From: Clostridiales bacterium
GTDB lineage: Bacteria > Bacillota > Clostridia > Christensenellales > Aristaeellaceae
Direction of reading: 5' to 3'
Assembly (NCBI GenBank): GCA_015056145.1
Contig: SVGY01000010.1
Coordinates: forward strand, 26,251-90,250
Length of the DNA: 64,000 nucleotides
Numbering within the stretch: position 1 is the stretch's first letter; every line of letters begins with the position of its first letter. Position numbers and translations under genes: made by a program. Positions 34,632 to 42,860 of the stretch are shown one piece after another. The notes under the pieces are model-generated. The model saw nothing but the letters and a program-made list of their open reading frames with translations, ran no database searches and had not been told where the DNA came from.

Positions 34632-35942
34632 ATGAACATCATCTCCATCATCGAAAAAAAGAAACTGTGCCAGCCTCTGACCAAAGAAGAAATCGAGTTT
34701 TTCGTCAACGGTGCTGCTGATGGAAGCATTCCCGAGTATCAGCTCTCCGCCCTTTTGATGGCCATTCGTCTCAATGGCATGAACCGGGAGGAAACCGTGA
34801 ATCTGACCCTTGCCATGGCGCACTCCGGCGACATGATGGATCTTTCCTCCATCGAAGGTATCCCCACAGACAAGCACTCTACCGGCGGTGTAGGCGATAC
34901 TACCACTTTGGTGCTGGCCCCCCTGGTGGCGGCCTGCGGGGTTCCGGTGGCCAAGATGAGCGGCCGTGGCCTTGGCCACACCGGCGGCACGCTGGACAAA
35001 CTGGAAAGCATTTCCGGACTCAGCATCGACCTTACGGAAGAGGAATTTCTCAGGCAGGTTGAGGATATCGGCATTGCCGTGGTAGGTCAGACCAAAAATC
35101 TGGCCCCGGCAGACAAAACCCTCTACGCTCTCCGGGACGTGACCTCCACCGTGGACAGCCTGCCCCTGATCGCCTCCAGCATCGTTTCCAAAAAGCTGGC
35201 CAGCGGCGCACAGGCCATCGTGCTGGACGTAAAAACCGGCGCAGGCGCACTGATGCAGACCACCGAGGACAGCATCGAGCTGGCAAAAACCATGGTACGC
35301 ATCGGCTGTGATGCAGGCCGCAAAATGGTTGCGCTGGTCACTGACATGGGCGAGCCCCTGGGCAGCCACATCGGCAATGCGCTGGAAGTGAAAGAGGCCA
35401 TTGACGTTCTTGCCGGCCGTGTGGAGGGCCCTCTGCTCACGGTAGCGCTGGAGCTTGGCGCAAGGATGCTCCTGCTTGGCGGCGCAGCGGAAACCGTAGA
35501 GGACGGAAAAGCAAAGCTGCAGGAGGCCCTGCGCAGTGGCGCCGGACTTGAAAAACTTCGCCAGATGATCGCTGCCCAGGGCGGCGACCCTGCCTGCTGC
35601 GATGATACCTCCCTGCTTCCCAGAGCCAACTATATCCAAGAGTTGCGCAGCGCTGAAACCGGCTATATCGCCTCCATGGACACCATTCGCCTGGGCAACG
35701 CAGCGCAGGCCATGGGCGCAGGCCGCAAGCAGAAAACAGACCTGATCGACCACAGCGTGGGATATGTGATGCACAAACGCATCGGCGACCATGTAGATAA
35801 AGGCGATCTCATCGCCACCCTCCATGCCAAAAACCCGGAAAGCGCCGGGGAAGCAGGCAAGGAAATCCTTGCATCGCTGCACTTCTCCCAAGCACCTGTC
35901 CCCCCCTGCAAGCTGATCCACGCCTTTGTTGATGGCGAATAA
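34632..35942 (+). CDS. pdp: Pyrimidine-nucleoside phosphorylase
   Basis: A 436-residue enzyme that cleaves thymidine, uridine or deoxyuridine with phosphate for salvage. The family signature KMSGRGLGHTGGTLDKLES is complete, as are the phosphate-binding DKHSTGGVGDTTTL segment and the C-terminal sandwich-barrel domain (GYVMHKRIGDHVDKGDLIA). It fits with the nucleoside importer (53.7-58.8 kb) and codBA in the same window as a nucleobase/nucleoside salvage theme. It follows the terminator at 34601 and has a normal AAAGGAGG site. Confidence 0.94.
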   Translation: MNIISIIEKKKLCQPLTKEEIEFFVNGAADGSIPEYQLSALLMAIRLNGMNREETVNLTLAMAHSGDMMDLSSIEGIPTDKHSTGGVGDTTTLVLAPLVAACGVPVAKMSGRGLGHTGGTLDKLESISGLSIDLTEEEFLRQVEDIGIAVVGQTKNLAPADKTLYALRDVTSTVDSLPLIASSIVSKKLASGAQAIVLDVKTGAGALMQTTEDSIELAKTMVRIGCDAGRKMVALVTDMGEPLGSHIGNALEVKEAIDVLAGRVEGPLLTVALELGARMLLLGGAAETVEDGKAKLQEALRSGAGLEKLRQMIAAQGGDPACCDDTSLLPRANYIQELRSAETGYIASMDTIRLGNAAQAMGAGRKQKTDLIDHSVGYVMHKRIGDHVDKGDLIATLHAKNPESAGEAGKEILASLHFSQAPVPPCKLIHAFVDGE

Positions 35943-36003
35943 ACCCTTTTTCCAGGCTCTTTGTGCCCGCTGGGGCCGCAGGGCCTGTTTCTTTCGCTTT
36001 TTC

Positions 36004-36033
36004 TTGCCAGAGGGGCTTTTTTCATGCTATACT
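36004..36033 (+). promoter_or_regulatory. Promoter upstream of the pseudouridine synthase and Hsp70-like set
   Basis: TTGCCA (36004-36009), an 18-base spacer and TATACT (36028-36033) with a TGn extended -10. No strong terminator separates it from the following six genes up to 41.5 kb. Confidence 0.75.
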
Positions 36034-36067
36034 GTGTAGGATAACAGCGTATTATTCAGGAGGAACT

Positions 36068-36772
36068 ATGCGGCTGCAAAAATACCTTGCCTCCTGCGGA
36101 GTGGCATCCCGTCGCAATGCGGAAAAGCTGATCGCAGAAGGGCATGTAACCGTGGACGGACAACGCATCACAGAAATGGGCGTTCAGGTTGAAGAAGGCC
36201 AGGTTATCTGCGTGGATGGCCGGGAAGTAAAGCCCGAAGCGGAAAAGCACTATATTCTTTACCACAAGCCTGCCGGAGAAGTGACCACCGTCAGCGATCC
36301 GGAAGGCCGCAAAACCGTGCTGGATCATTTCCGGGATTATCCCGTGCGGCTCTATCCTGTTGGAAGACTGGATTACGACAGCGAGGGCCTGCTTCTGCTC
36401 ACCAACGACGGCGACCTGACCGAGCGCATGCTTCATCCCTCCATGGAAGTGGAAAAGGTGTACCTGGCCCGAGTCAGCTATCAGGTAACGGAGCAGGAAG
36501 CCCGTCGTCTGGCCGCAGGCGTTATGGTGGACGGCCGAAAAACCGCCCGGGCCAAAACCAAAATTTTGAGTGTGCAAAACCTGTTTACCGATATGCTCAT
36601 TACCATTCATGAAGGGCGTAACCGTCAGGTACGCAAAATGGTAGAGCAAATCGGCCACGAGGTGGTCATGCTCCGCCGTATCCGCTTTGGGCCCATCAAG
36701 CTGGGCGAACTGCCCCGGGGCCAATGGCGCAAACTGACTAACGAAGAGCTGGATGCTCTGAAGAAACTTTGA
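36068..36772 (+). CDS. rRNA pseudouridine synthase, RluB/RsuA family
   Basis: 234 residues starting MRLQKYLASCGVASRRNAEK after AGGAGG; an in-frame upstream extension lies in non-coding sequence. An S4 RNA-binding domain (1-60) is followed by the synthase domain with the catalytic Asp102 in VGRLDYDSEGLL and the NRQVRKMVEQIGHEV motif. It isomerises a uridine in 23S or 16S rRNA; RluB (U2605) is the likely assignment in Bacillota, but RsuA cannot be excluded. Confidence 0.92.
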   Translation: MRLQKYLASCGVASRRNAEKLIAEGHVTVDGQRITEMGVQVEEGQVICVDGREVKPEAEKHYILYHKPAGEVTTVSDPEGRKTVLDHFRDYPVRLYPVGRLDYDSEGLLLLTNDGDLTERMLHPSMEVEKVYLARVSYQVTEQEARRLAAGVMVDGRKTARAKTKILSVQNLFTDMLITIHEGRNRQVRKMVEQIGHEVVMLRRIRFGPIKLGELPRGQWRKLTNEELDALKKL

Positions 36773-36807
36773 TTTTTCCCAATACTTTTTTTCAGGAGGT
36801 TATCACT

Positions 36808-37545
36808 ATGGCAACTAACAACGGATGTCTTTCCACCCTTCTCAGCCTGATTTTCGGCGGCGGTTCTTCCTCCGGTTCTTCCGGCAATTCCCTGATGGGC
36901 GGCGTTGTGGGCGATATTCTGGAAGATATCACCGATGGCGACGGCGGCGGCCTTGGCGATATGCTGGGCGGCCTCACCGGCGGCGACGGCGGCGGACTGG
37001 GTGACATGCTGGGCGGCATTGGCGATACCTTCTCTGATATCACCGGCATTGGCGCAGCCAACTCCGAAGCTTCCGAAGTGGCCCAGATGAAGGGCGAAAA
37101 CAAAATCTCCGCTTCCGGCAAAAAGCCTGCCAACAGCAGCGTTTTTGGTGCAGCTTCCTCCGCCAGGGAACGTGCTAAGGAAAAGGCCGGCAAGACCAGC
37201 TCCAGTTCCTCCCGTGCAGAAAAAGCCAATTCCTCCGTTTTCGGTGCAGCTTCTTCCGCCAGGGAACGTGCCAAGGAAAAGGCCGGCAAAACCAGCTCCA
37301 GTTCCTCCCGTGCAGAAAAAGCCAATTCCTCCGTTTTCGGTGCAGCTTCCTCCGCTAGGGAACGTGCCAAGGAAAAGGCTGGCAAAACCAGCTCCAAGAC
37401 CGATTCTTCCGGTTCCTCCGTTTCCAGCGCAGCTGCTTCTGCCAGAGAGCGGGCCAAGGAAAAAGCCGGCAAGATTGGCTCCAGCGGAAAAGTCAAGGGA
37501 AGCGGCCGTCTTTCCGGCAAGCAGAAAACCGGCCGGGGGTTGTAA
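36808..37545 (+). CDS. Low-complexity Gly-rich/Ala-Lys-Glu repeat protein
   Basis: 245 residues, starting MATNNGCLSTLLSLIFGGG after AGGAGG. The first half is glycine-rich with short amphipathic pieces (GDILEDITDGDGGGLGDMLG repeated). The second half is four copies of a 32-residue unit built on SSVFGAASSARERAKEKAGK, nearly identical in the first three (bases 37132-37410). There are no TM helices, no signal peptide and no known domain. It sits first in a tight set with a two-TM protein (3-base gap) and an Hsp70-like ATPase. The helical repeats could be a chaperone client or scaffold; this is only inference from position. Confidence 0.7.
   Translation: MATNNGCLSTLLSLIFGGGSSSGSSGNSLMGGVVGDILEDITDGDGGGLGDMLGGLTGGDGGGLGDMLGGIGDTFSDITGIGAANSEASEVAQMKGENKISASGKKPANSSVFGAASSARERAKEKAGKTSSSSSRAEKANSSVFGAASSARERAKEKAGKTSSSSSRAEKANSSVFGAASSARERAKEKAGKTSSKTDSSGSSVSSAAASARERAKEKAGKIGSSGKVKGSGRLSGKQKTGRGL
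37132..37500 (+). repeat. Tandem 96-bp repeats inside the low-complexity gene
   Basis: Units begin at 37132, 37228 and 37324, each 96 bases (32 codons), with the third shortened at its end and a fourth, diverged unit from about 37411. The first three are almost identical at DNA level, pointing to recent duplication and likely length variation between strains. Confidence 0.9.
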
Positions 37546-37548
37546 ACC

Positions 37549-38397
37549 ATGACTGCCTTTGAATACTGGCAGGAACAACGGGATGTGCTGAGCGCCTCCC
37601 TTCACAAAGACAGCAGCATGGCGGATGTGGTTTATTCCATCCGCCATGCTTTGCTGCAAACAGAGCAGAATCTTCTTGCTGCCCAAAGCGATGAAGTACT
37701 CAGGCAGCAACTGGGCGTGCTTTTTTCCCTTGCCAAAAGCTCCGCTGCATATTTGCAGGCGCCCATGACCACCTCCACCTGGGTGGCCCAGTCCCGCAAG
37801 CACAAGGTTTCCGGCGGTAAAAAACTGATTTTTCGTTTGCTGCCGGTGGGGCTTATCCTGCTGTGCGGTCTTTTCTGTTACTTTGAAAAGCTTACACTGG
37901 GTTGGATATTGTCCCTGCTGGCTCTTGTGGCTTATGGGCTTTCCTTCCTGCCGGGAAGCAAAAAGGCCGGGAAAGCCTCTCCCCATGAAGATGCCCTGCG
38001 TGTCACCATCCAGCCGGATATCGACCGCCTGCTGGAAGTAATTGACGGACAGATGCGCACCATTGACCGCTGCATCAACGATTTTACCTACCTCAACGAC
38101 AGCATGCGGGGGCAGGATCAGGCCGGCAGCGCTGCCATGGCCGGTAAAATGGCCACCCTGATGGAGGCTGTATATGACGTGGAATCCGAAGAGCGTCAGC
38201 CTCTGGAGGATGCTGTGCAGGGTCTGCTTTCCGATATGGGTCTGAGCGCCATCCCCTATTCCGCCCAGAATGCGCAGTTATTCACTGCTCTCCCCAGTAA
38301 AAACGAAACCCGCACCCTGTGCCCGGCCATCGTGACCGCAGATGATTTCAAGCTGCTCCGTCGGGGTACTGCGGCCGTGAACATGAATAAGGAATAA
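37549..38397 (+). CDS. Two-TM protein with possible GrpE-like C-terminal domain
   Basis: 282 residues. An N-terminal soluble helical part (1-90) is followed by two adjacent TM helices (about 93-112 and 116-135) and a basic loop. A cytoplasmic C-terminal domain (150-282) has a long helix and then a short beta end (LLSDMGLSAIPYS, then PAIVTADDFKLLRRGTAAVN). The layout, long helix then a strand pair ending in R-x-G-x-A-x-V, resembles the nucleotide-exchange end of GrpE, although the match is weak. The gene lies between the repeat protein and the Hsp70-like ATPase, which makes an exchange-factor role attractive but unproven. Confidence 0.55.
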   Translation: MTAFEYWQEQRDVLSASLHKDSSMADVVYSIRHALLQTEQNLLAAQSDEVLRQQLGVLFSLAKSSAAYLQAPMTTSTWVAQSRKHKVSGGKKLIFRLLPVGLILLCGLFCYFEKLTLGWILSLLALVAYGLSFLPGSKKAGKASPHEDALRVTIQPDIDRLLEVIDGQMRTIDRCINDFTYLNDSMRGQDQAGSAAMAGKMATLMEAVYDVESEERQPLEDAVQGLLSDMGLSAIPYSAQNAQLFTALPSKNETRTLCPAIVTADDFKLLRRGTAAVNMNKE

Positions 38398-38427
38398 CCC
38401 CAAGAAAAACCAATGAAGGAGCGACCC

Positions 38428-40314
38428 ATGCGCTACATCGGATTCGACGTTGGTGATGGCGAGAGCGCCGTTGCGGCCTTTGAGCAGGGCAGCGGCATTG
38501 AGCCCATCATATTGCCGGTATACGGCTCCAAAAGCATATTAAGCGCCGTCGGCACCCTGGGCGGCGAAATTGTTGTGGGTGAACGGGCGTATACAGATGC
38601 GCTGGCAGACGGCCTCAGCGTGCGGTTCAAGAGCCGCTTCACATATGATGCCAGCCGCAACGAAGACATCGTTCATTTTGCCAGGGGCGTGGTACGCCAT
38701 CTGCAGGACAGCGGCGCCGTGAAGCCGGAGGATCGTTTTGTTATCGGCTGCCCGGCAGGCTGGAATCCCACTGCACGGGCCCGGTACAAGGATCTGATGA
38801 CCCGTGCGGGAATCCGTGATCCCCAGATCATATCCGAATCCCGTGCTGCCTTCCTCTACGCCAAATACGCAAAAACCGTTGCACTGGATGTGGACATCCT
38901 CAACCAGAGTGCGCTGGTGGTGGACATTGGCTCCTCCACGCTGGATTTTGCTTACATTGTGGATGGCCGGGAGACTGGCGTTGGCACCTTCGGCGACATC
39001 GCCCTGGGCGGTGGCCTCATGGATGCCGAACTACTGCGCCTGATGGTGGAAAAAAACCGGGAAAAGGACAAAATCAAAGCAGTATTTGAGGAAAGCCGCA
39101 GTTGGTACAGCTACTGTGAAATACAGGCACGCCAGCTGAAGGAAGAATACTTTACCCGTTTGCCGCAGGATCCGGACGCTACCGTCAAAAAGCAGCTGCG
39201 CATCTGTTATGACGGCGTACAGAAACTGCAGCTGACCCTGGACAAAGCCATTGCCAGCAACCTGATTCATAATCCCCTCGCCAGCCTTGGCGGGCGCAGC
39301 TTCCACCAGGCCATGGAGGAGGCGCTCCGGGATGCGGTGCGCCTTACGGATTCTCAGCCGCCCAAACTGGTACTGCTTACCGGCGGCGCTTCCCGGATGC
39401 CCTTTATCCGGGAGCTTTGCAGAAACATTTTTGCAAACGCAGCCATTGTCTGCTGCCCGGAACCTGAGTTTTCCATTGCCAAGGGCCTCAGCTATGCAGG
39501 CTGGGTGGATGAAAACCTTCGTGCCTTCCGCAAGGCTATCAGCGAGGAAATCACCGAAGAACGCATTGCCGGCATTGCCAAATACGCCATGCCGGAGCTG
39601 CAGACAGAGGCTGTGGATGCCCTGAGCCAGCTGCTCATCGACGAGGCTGCGCTGCCCATCGTAAGCGACTGGCGGCAAGGCAGGCTTGCCACTTTGGATG
39701 ATATGAATTCCCGCATGCAGACCCGCATGGAACAGGTACTGGTTTCCCCCATGGCCCGTGAAGCCCTTGCGCCCTGCATGGAAAAATGGCTGAAAGGGCT
39801 TGGTGGAAAGCTGCAAGCGCTGATCGATCCCATCTGTGACCGCTACGAGGTTCCCCGCAAGGAGATGCAGCTGAACCTTACCGCAGCAGGTGCAAGCACC
39901 CTTTCCCTGAAGCCCCGGGAACTGACTGCCAATCACTTTGTCGGCACTGTGCTGACCATTGTGGTCAGCGTGGCAACCGGGCTTCTGTGCGGCGGCAGCG
40001 GTGTAGCGCTGGTAGCTTCGGGTCCGCTGGGTTTCCTGGTGGGATTGGTGGTGGGCGCTCTGATCTCCCTTCTGGGGACGGATTTCATCAGCAAGAGCAT
40101 CACAAAGGCCAACATCCCCTTGTTGCTGCGCTCCAAAGCCCTTGAAAAACGCCTTGCCAGCGATAGCACCCGCAAAAAGATCCGGGATGCGCTGGACAAG
40201 GAGCTGGGCGATGAAAACGGTCAGTTCCAGCAGCAGGTGGTCAGCGGTTTCTCCCGCTCCTTCAAAAGCTACGTTACCGCCATTGCACAGGCGGCGGAAA
40301 TCCCCATCGAATAA
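38428..40314 (+). CDS. Hsp70-like ATPase with C-terminal membrane hairpin, no classical substrate domain
   Basis: 628 residues, starting MRYIGFDVGDGESA 6 bases after AAGGAG. The actin/Hsp70 fold is complete: phosphate-1 GFDVGDGES (5-13), phosphate-2 LVVDIGSSTLDFAY (163-176) and adenosine motif VLLTGGASRMPF (315-326). The canonical beta-sandwich substrate domain and lid are missing. Instead a helical region (370-500) leads into two TM segments (about 504-522 and 530-550) and a soluble tail ending at EIPIE. Family knowledge: divergent Hsp70-like proteins often have dedicated exchange factors. With the preceding two genes it may form a membrane-bound remodelling complex. Confidence 0.8.
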   Translation: MRYIGFDVGDGESAVAAFEQGSGIEPIILPVYGSKSILSAVGTLGGEIVVGERAYTDALADGLSVRFKSRFTYDASRNEDIVHFARGVVRHLQDSGAVKPEDRFVIGCPAGWNPTARARYKDLMTRAGIRDPQIISESRAAFLYAKYAKTVALDVDILNQSALVVDIGSSTLDFAYIVDGRETGVGTFGDIALGGGLMDAELLRLMVEKNREKDKIKAVFEESRSWYSYCEIQARQLKEEYFTRLPQDPDATVKKQLRICYDGVQKLQLTLDKAIASNLIHNPLASLGGRSFHQAMEEALRDAVRLTDSQPPKLVLLTGGASRMPFIRELCRNIFANAAIVCCPEPEFSIAKGLSYAGWVDENLRAFRKAISEEITEERIAGIAKYAMPELQTEAVDALSQLLIDEAALPIVSDWRQGRLATLDDMNSRMQTRMEQVLVSPMAREALAPCMEKWLKGLGGKLQALIDPICDRYEVPRKEMQLNLTAAGASTLSLKPRELTANHFVGTVLTIVVSVATGLLCGGSGVALVASGPLGFLVGLVVGALISLLGTDFISKSITKANIPLLLRSKALEKRLASDSTRKKIRDALDKELGDENGQFQQQVVSGFSRSFKSYVTAIAQAAEIPIE

Positions 40315-40331
40315 TCGGAGGAAATAGGTTT

Positions 40332-41504
40332 ATGGCAAATGTTTATCTTGTTCCCAAAAAGGAACAGCGTGTATATGGCGGGCACCCCTGGGTGTTCCGC
40401 AGCGACATCGCCCGGGTGGAAGGCGAGCACAAGGACGGCGGCGTGGTTCGGGTACTGTCTGATCGCAGCAAATTTCTGGGCATGGCGGTGTACAATCCCC
40501 AGTCCCAGATCAGCCTGAGAATGCTGAGCCGTCGGGACGAAAGCATCAACGCCGCCTTCATCCGCCGGCAGGTGAAAGCTGCCATTGACTATCGCCGCAA
40601 GTTTGCGGATCTGGACAGCTGCCGCTTGATTTTTGCGGAGAGCGACGGTCTGCCTGCCGTTATTGCAGACAAATTTGGCGATATCGTGGTTTTGCAGGTG
40701 CTGTGCCTTGGCATGGAACGCTTCAAGCAGGATATCGTGGACGCCATTGTGGAGGAAGTGCACCCTGCCGGAATCTACGAGCGTAACGACGTTCCCGTCC
40801 GTGAGCTGGAAGGCCTTGAGCAGCAGACCGGCCTGCTGTACGGTCAGGTGCCGGATCGTGTGGAAATGGTGGAAAACGGCGTTCACTTCTGGGTGGACGT
40901 AAAGGAGGGCCAAAAAACCGGCTTCTTCCTGGACCAGAAGGAAAACCGGGCTGCCATTGCCCCGTTTGTAAAGGATGCACGGGTACTGGACTGCTTTACC
41001 CATACCGGCAGCTTTGCCCTGCATGCCGCTCACTACGGCGCAAAGGAAGTCATTGGCGTGGATATCAGCGACTACGCTTGCCAGTTTGCCACCGAAAATG
41101 CCCGCCTGAACCATGTGGAGGATCGTGTCCGCTTTGAATGTGCCAACTGCTTCGATTATCTCCGTGAGGCTCAGGAAGCCAAAGAGCAGTTCGACGTGGT
41201 CATTCTGGATCCGCCTGCCTTCACCAAGACCCGCTCTGCGGTGGAAGGCGCCATTCGTGGCTACAAGGAGATCAACCTCAAGGGCATGAAGCTGGTAAAG
41301 GACGGCGGCTATCTTGTGACCTGTTCCTGCAGCCAGCACGTTACTCCTCCCCTGTTCAGGCAGATGCTGCTGGATGCCCAGAAGGATGCCCGTGTCAAGC
41401 TGCGGCAGGTGGAGTGGCGCACTCAGGGCAGAGATCACCCCATCCTGCTCAGCTCTCCGGAAACAGAATATCTGAAATGCGCCATTTTTCAGGTGTTCAA
41501 ATAA
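40332..41504 (+). CDS. Class I rRNA methyltransferase, RlmI-like
   Basis: 390 residues with an N-terminal PUA domain (1-80; VYGGHPWVFRSDIARVEG), a short hinge and a Rossmann methyltransferase domain. The SAM motif is LDCFTHTGSFALHAA, and FDVVILDPPAFTK is the catalytic DPPxF loop. The set includes RlmI (m5C1962 in 23S rRNA) and RlmK-like proteins. It closes the transcript that began at the rluB promoter. Which residue it methylates is inferred from family. Confidence 0.9.
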   Translation: MANVYLVPKKEQRVYGGHPWVFRSDIARVEGEHKDGGVVRVLSDRSKFLGMAVYNPQSQISLRMLSRRDESINAAFIRRQVKAAIDYRRKFADLDSCRLIFAESDGLPAVIADKFGDIVVLQVLCLGMERFKQDIVDAIVEEVHPAGIYERNDVPVRELEGLEQQTGLLYGQVPDRVEMVENGVHFWVDVKEGQKTGFFLDQKENRAAIAPFVKDARVLDCFTHTGSFALHAAHYGAKEVIGVDISDYACQFATENARLNHVEDRVRFECANCFDYLREAQEAKEQFDVVILDPPAFTKTRSAVEGAIRGYKEINLKGMKLVKDGGYLVTCSCSQHVTPPLFRQMLLDAQKDARVKLRQVEWRTQGRDHPILLSSPETEYLKCAIFQVFK

Positions 41505-41524
41505 GTAACCCTGCTATCATTTTT

Positions 41525-41554
41525 CCGCACGAAGCAATATCGTGCGGTTTTTTT
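41525..41554 (+). terminator. Terminator after the rRNA methyltransferase
   Basis: CCGCACGA (41525-41532) pairs perfectly with TCGTGCGG (41540-41547), with a 7-base loop and T7 following. Confidence 0.93.
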
Positions 41555-41711
41555 CTCGCCCAATGGAGGAGTTTACAATGATTTGTTTTGACATTTGAAA
41601 CAGTTTATGCGACAAAAGAACACAAGCGCTCTTCCATAACAATCATTATTCTTTTAAAATGATCCTGTGCCCCAAAAACGGCAAAAATCAAAATCAACAG
41701 AGGAATAAAAA

Positions 41712-42644
41712 ATGAATCCAATGATTAACTCACTGTGCGAACAATTTATCCAAAGCAGGGATACTATAAAACAAACCCTGAAAATGTCCGGCACATATAT
41801 CTACCCGGTATGTGCAAACTTGTTCTGCGGAACCGGAAAAACAGCAGAACGGGAACAACTGGAAGCCTGCAAAAAGCTTTTGGCCTCCAAAACCAGTGCA
41901 TTTTCCACTTTCCGCGGCGCCGTGCATGCACTGACAGTATGCATGCTTTCTCTGGAGAATGCGCCAGAAGAAAAGATTTCAAAAGTACTTAACTGCTACC
42001 AGCATCTGAAAAAAGAGTTCCTTTCCTCGCCCGCATTGGCAATGGCCGCTTTCTTTGTGCCCGATGATGGAGATATCTCTGAAAAAGCTGTCCGGGCCAA
42101 GACGCTTTACCGCCGCATGAGGGACGAGCATCCCTTCCTGACTTCTTCGGATGACGCCTTTTTTGCGGTTTTAATGGCATTTTCGCCAAAGACCGACGAC
42201 CAGCTCATTGAGGACATGGAAGAATGCTACCAGCAGCTGAAAACCCGTTTTGGCGCAAACAACAATATACAGACCACAGCCCATGTACTGGCCCTGGGCG
42301 AAGGCGACCCCGCAGAAAAAACGGGCAAAATGCTGGAACTCTTTGACGCTATTGCCCAGACTGGACTGAAATACGGCAAATTATATGAACTGCCCGTGCT
42401 TGCCAGCCTGTCCATGATTGCCCCCAATGCACGCCAGGCCAGCGCAGACCTGCTGGAAGCAGATGAATTTCTGTCAAAGCAAAAAGGCTATGGCTTTTGG
42501 GGAATGGGTAAAAAAATGCGGCTGATGCACGCCGCCATGATCCTGTCCGGTATGTATTCCGGCCAGAGCCATATGAATGCTGCGGCCATCAGCTACGTGC
42601 TGTACATCCTTTCCTTGCAAAGGAGCACTGCTGCGGCTAACTGA
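41712..42644 (+). CDS. DUF4003 family protein
   Basis: A 310-residue mostly alpha-helical cytosolic protein of the DUF4003 type (for example SSPALAMAAFFVP, TLYRRMRDEHPFLTSSDD, KLYELPVLASLSMI). No catalytic motif or TM segment is visible and the function is unknown. Codon use and base composition are more AT-rich than in its neighbours, which may mean later acquisition. It stands alone between a terminator and the codBA promoter. Confidence 0.75.
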   Translation: MNPMINSLCEQFIQSRDTIKQTLKMSGTYIYPVCANLFCGTGKTAEREQLEACKKLLASKTSAFSTFRGAVHALTVCMLSLENAPEEKISKVLNCYQHLKKEFLSSPALAMAAFFVPDDGDISEKAVRAKTLYRRMRDEHPFLTSSDDAFFAVLMAFSPKTDDQLIEDMEECYQQLKTRFGANNNIQTTAHVLALGEGDPAEKTGKMLELFDAIAQTGLKYGKLYELPVLASLSMIAPNARQASADLLEADEFLSKQKGYGFWGMGKKMRLMHAAMILSGMYSGQSHMNAAAISYVLYILSLQRSTAAAN

Positions 42645-42743
42645 TGTCTCAGGGTTTTTCCGCCCCCTTTCTTCCATGCTGGATATAGAATTTCCACTGG
42701 AATAAAGGGGTTTTCTTTATTTATTTCTTTGGAGTTAACTAAG

Positions 42744-42760
42744 TTTGACATTTTGTCGAA
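42744..42760. promoter_or_regulatory. Inverted repeat upstream of codBA
   Basis: TTTGACA, a 3-base spacer, then TGTCGAA. It is a likely operator placed about 17 bases upstream of the -35 box. Confidence 0.4.
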
Positions 42761-42776
42761 ATGTGTTCGTTTTTGC

Positions 42777-42805
42777 TTGTTTCCGCCTTTTGAGCAGAGT
42801 ATAAT
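42777..42805 (+). promoter_or_regulatory. Promoter of codBA
   Basis: TTGTTT (42777-42782), a 17-base spacer and a perfect TATAAT (42800-42805). The start of the RNA can form the small hairpin TTGGTT/AACCAA (42819-42834) ahead of the GGGAGG site. Confidence 0.6.
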
Positions 42806-42860
42806 ATTCAGGATAAGCTTGGTTTGATAACCAAAGAAAAATGGGAGGAGCGACATTACA

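Noticed and set aside
36808..37545. Collagen- or silk-like secreted protein
   Set aside because: No signal peptide and no G-X-Y periodicity; it is Gly-rich followed by charged helical repeats.
42645..42860. Purine riboswitch upstream of codBA
   Set aside because: The conserved loop and junction sequences are not present; only a small hairpin is seen.
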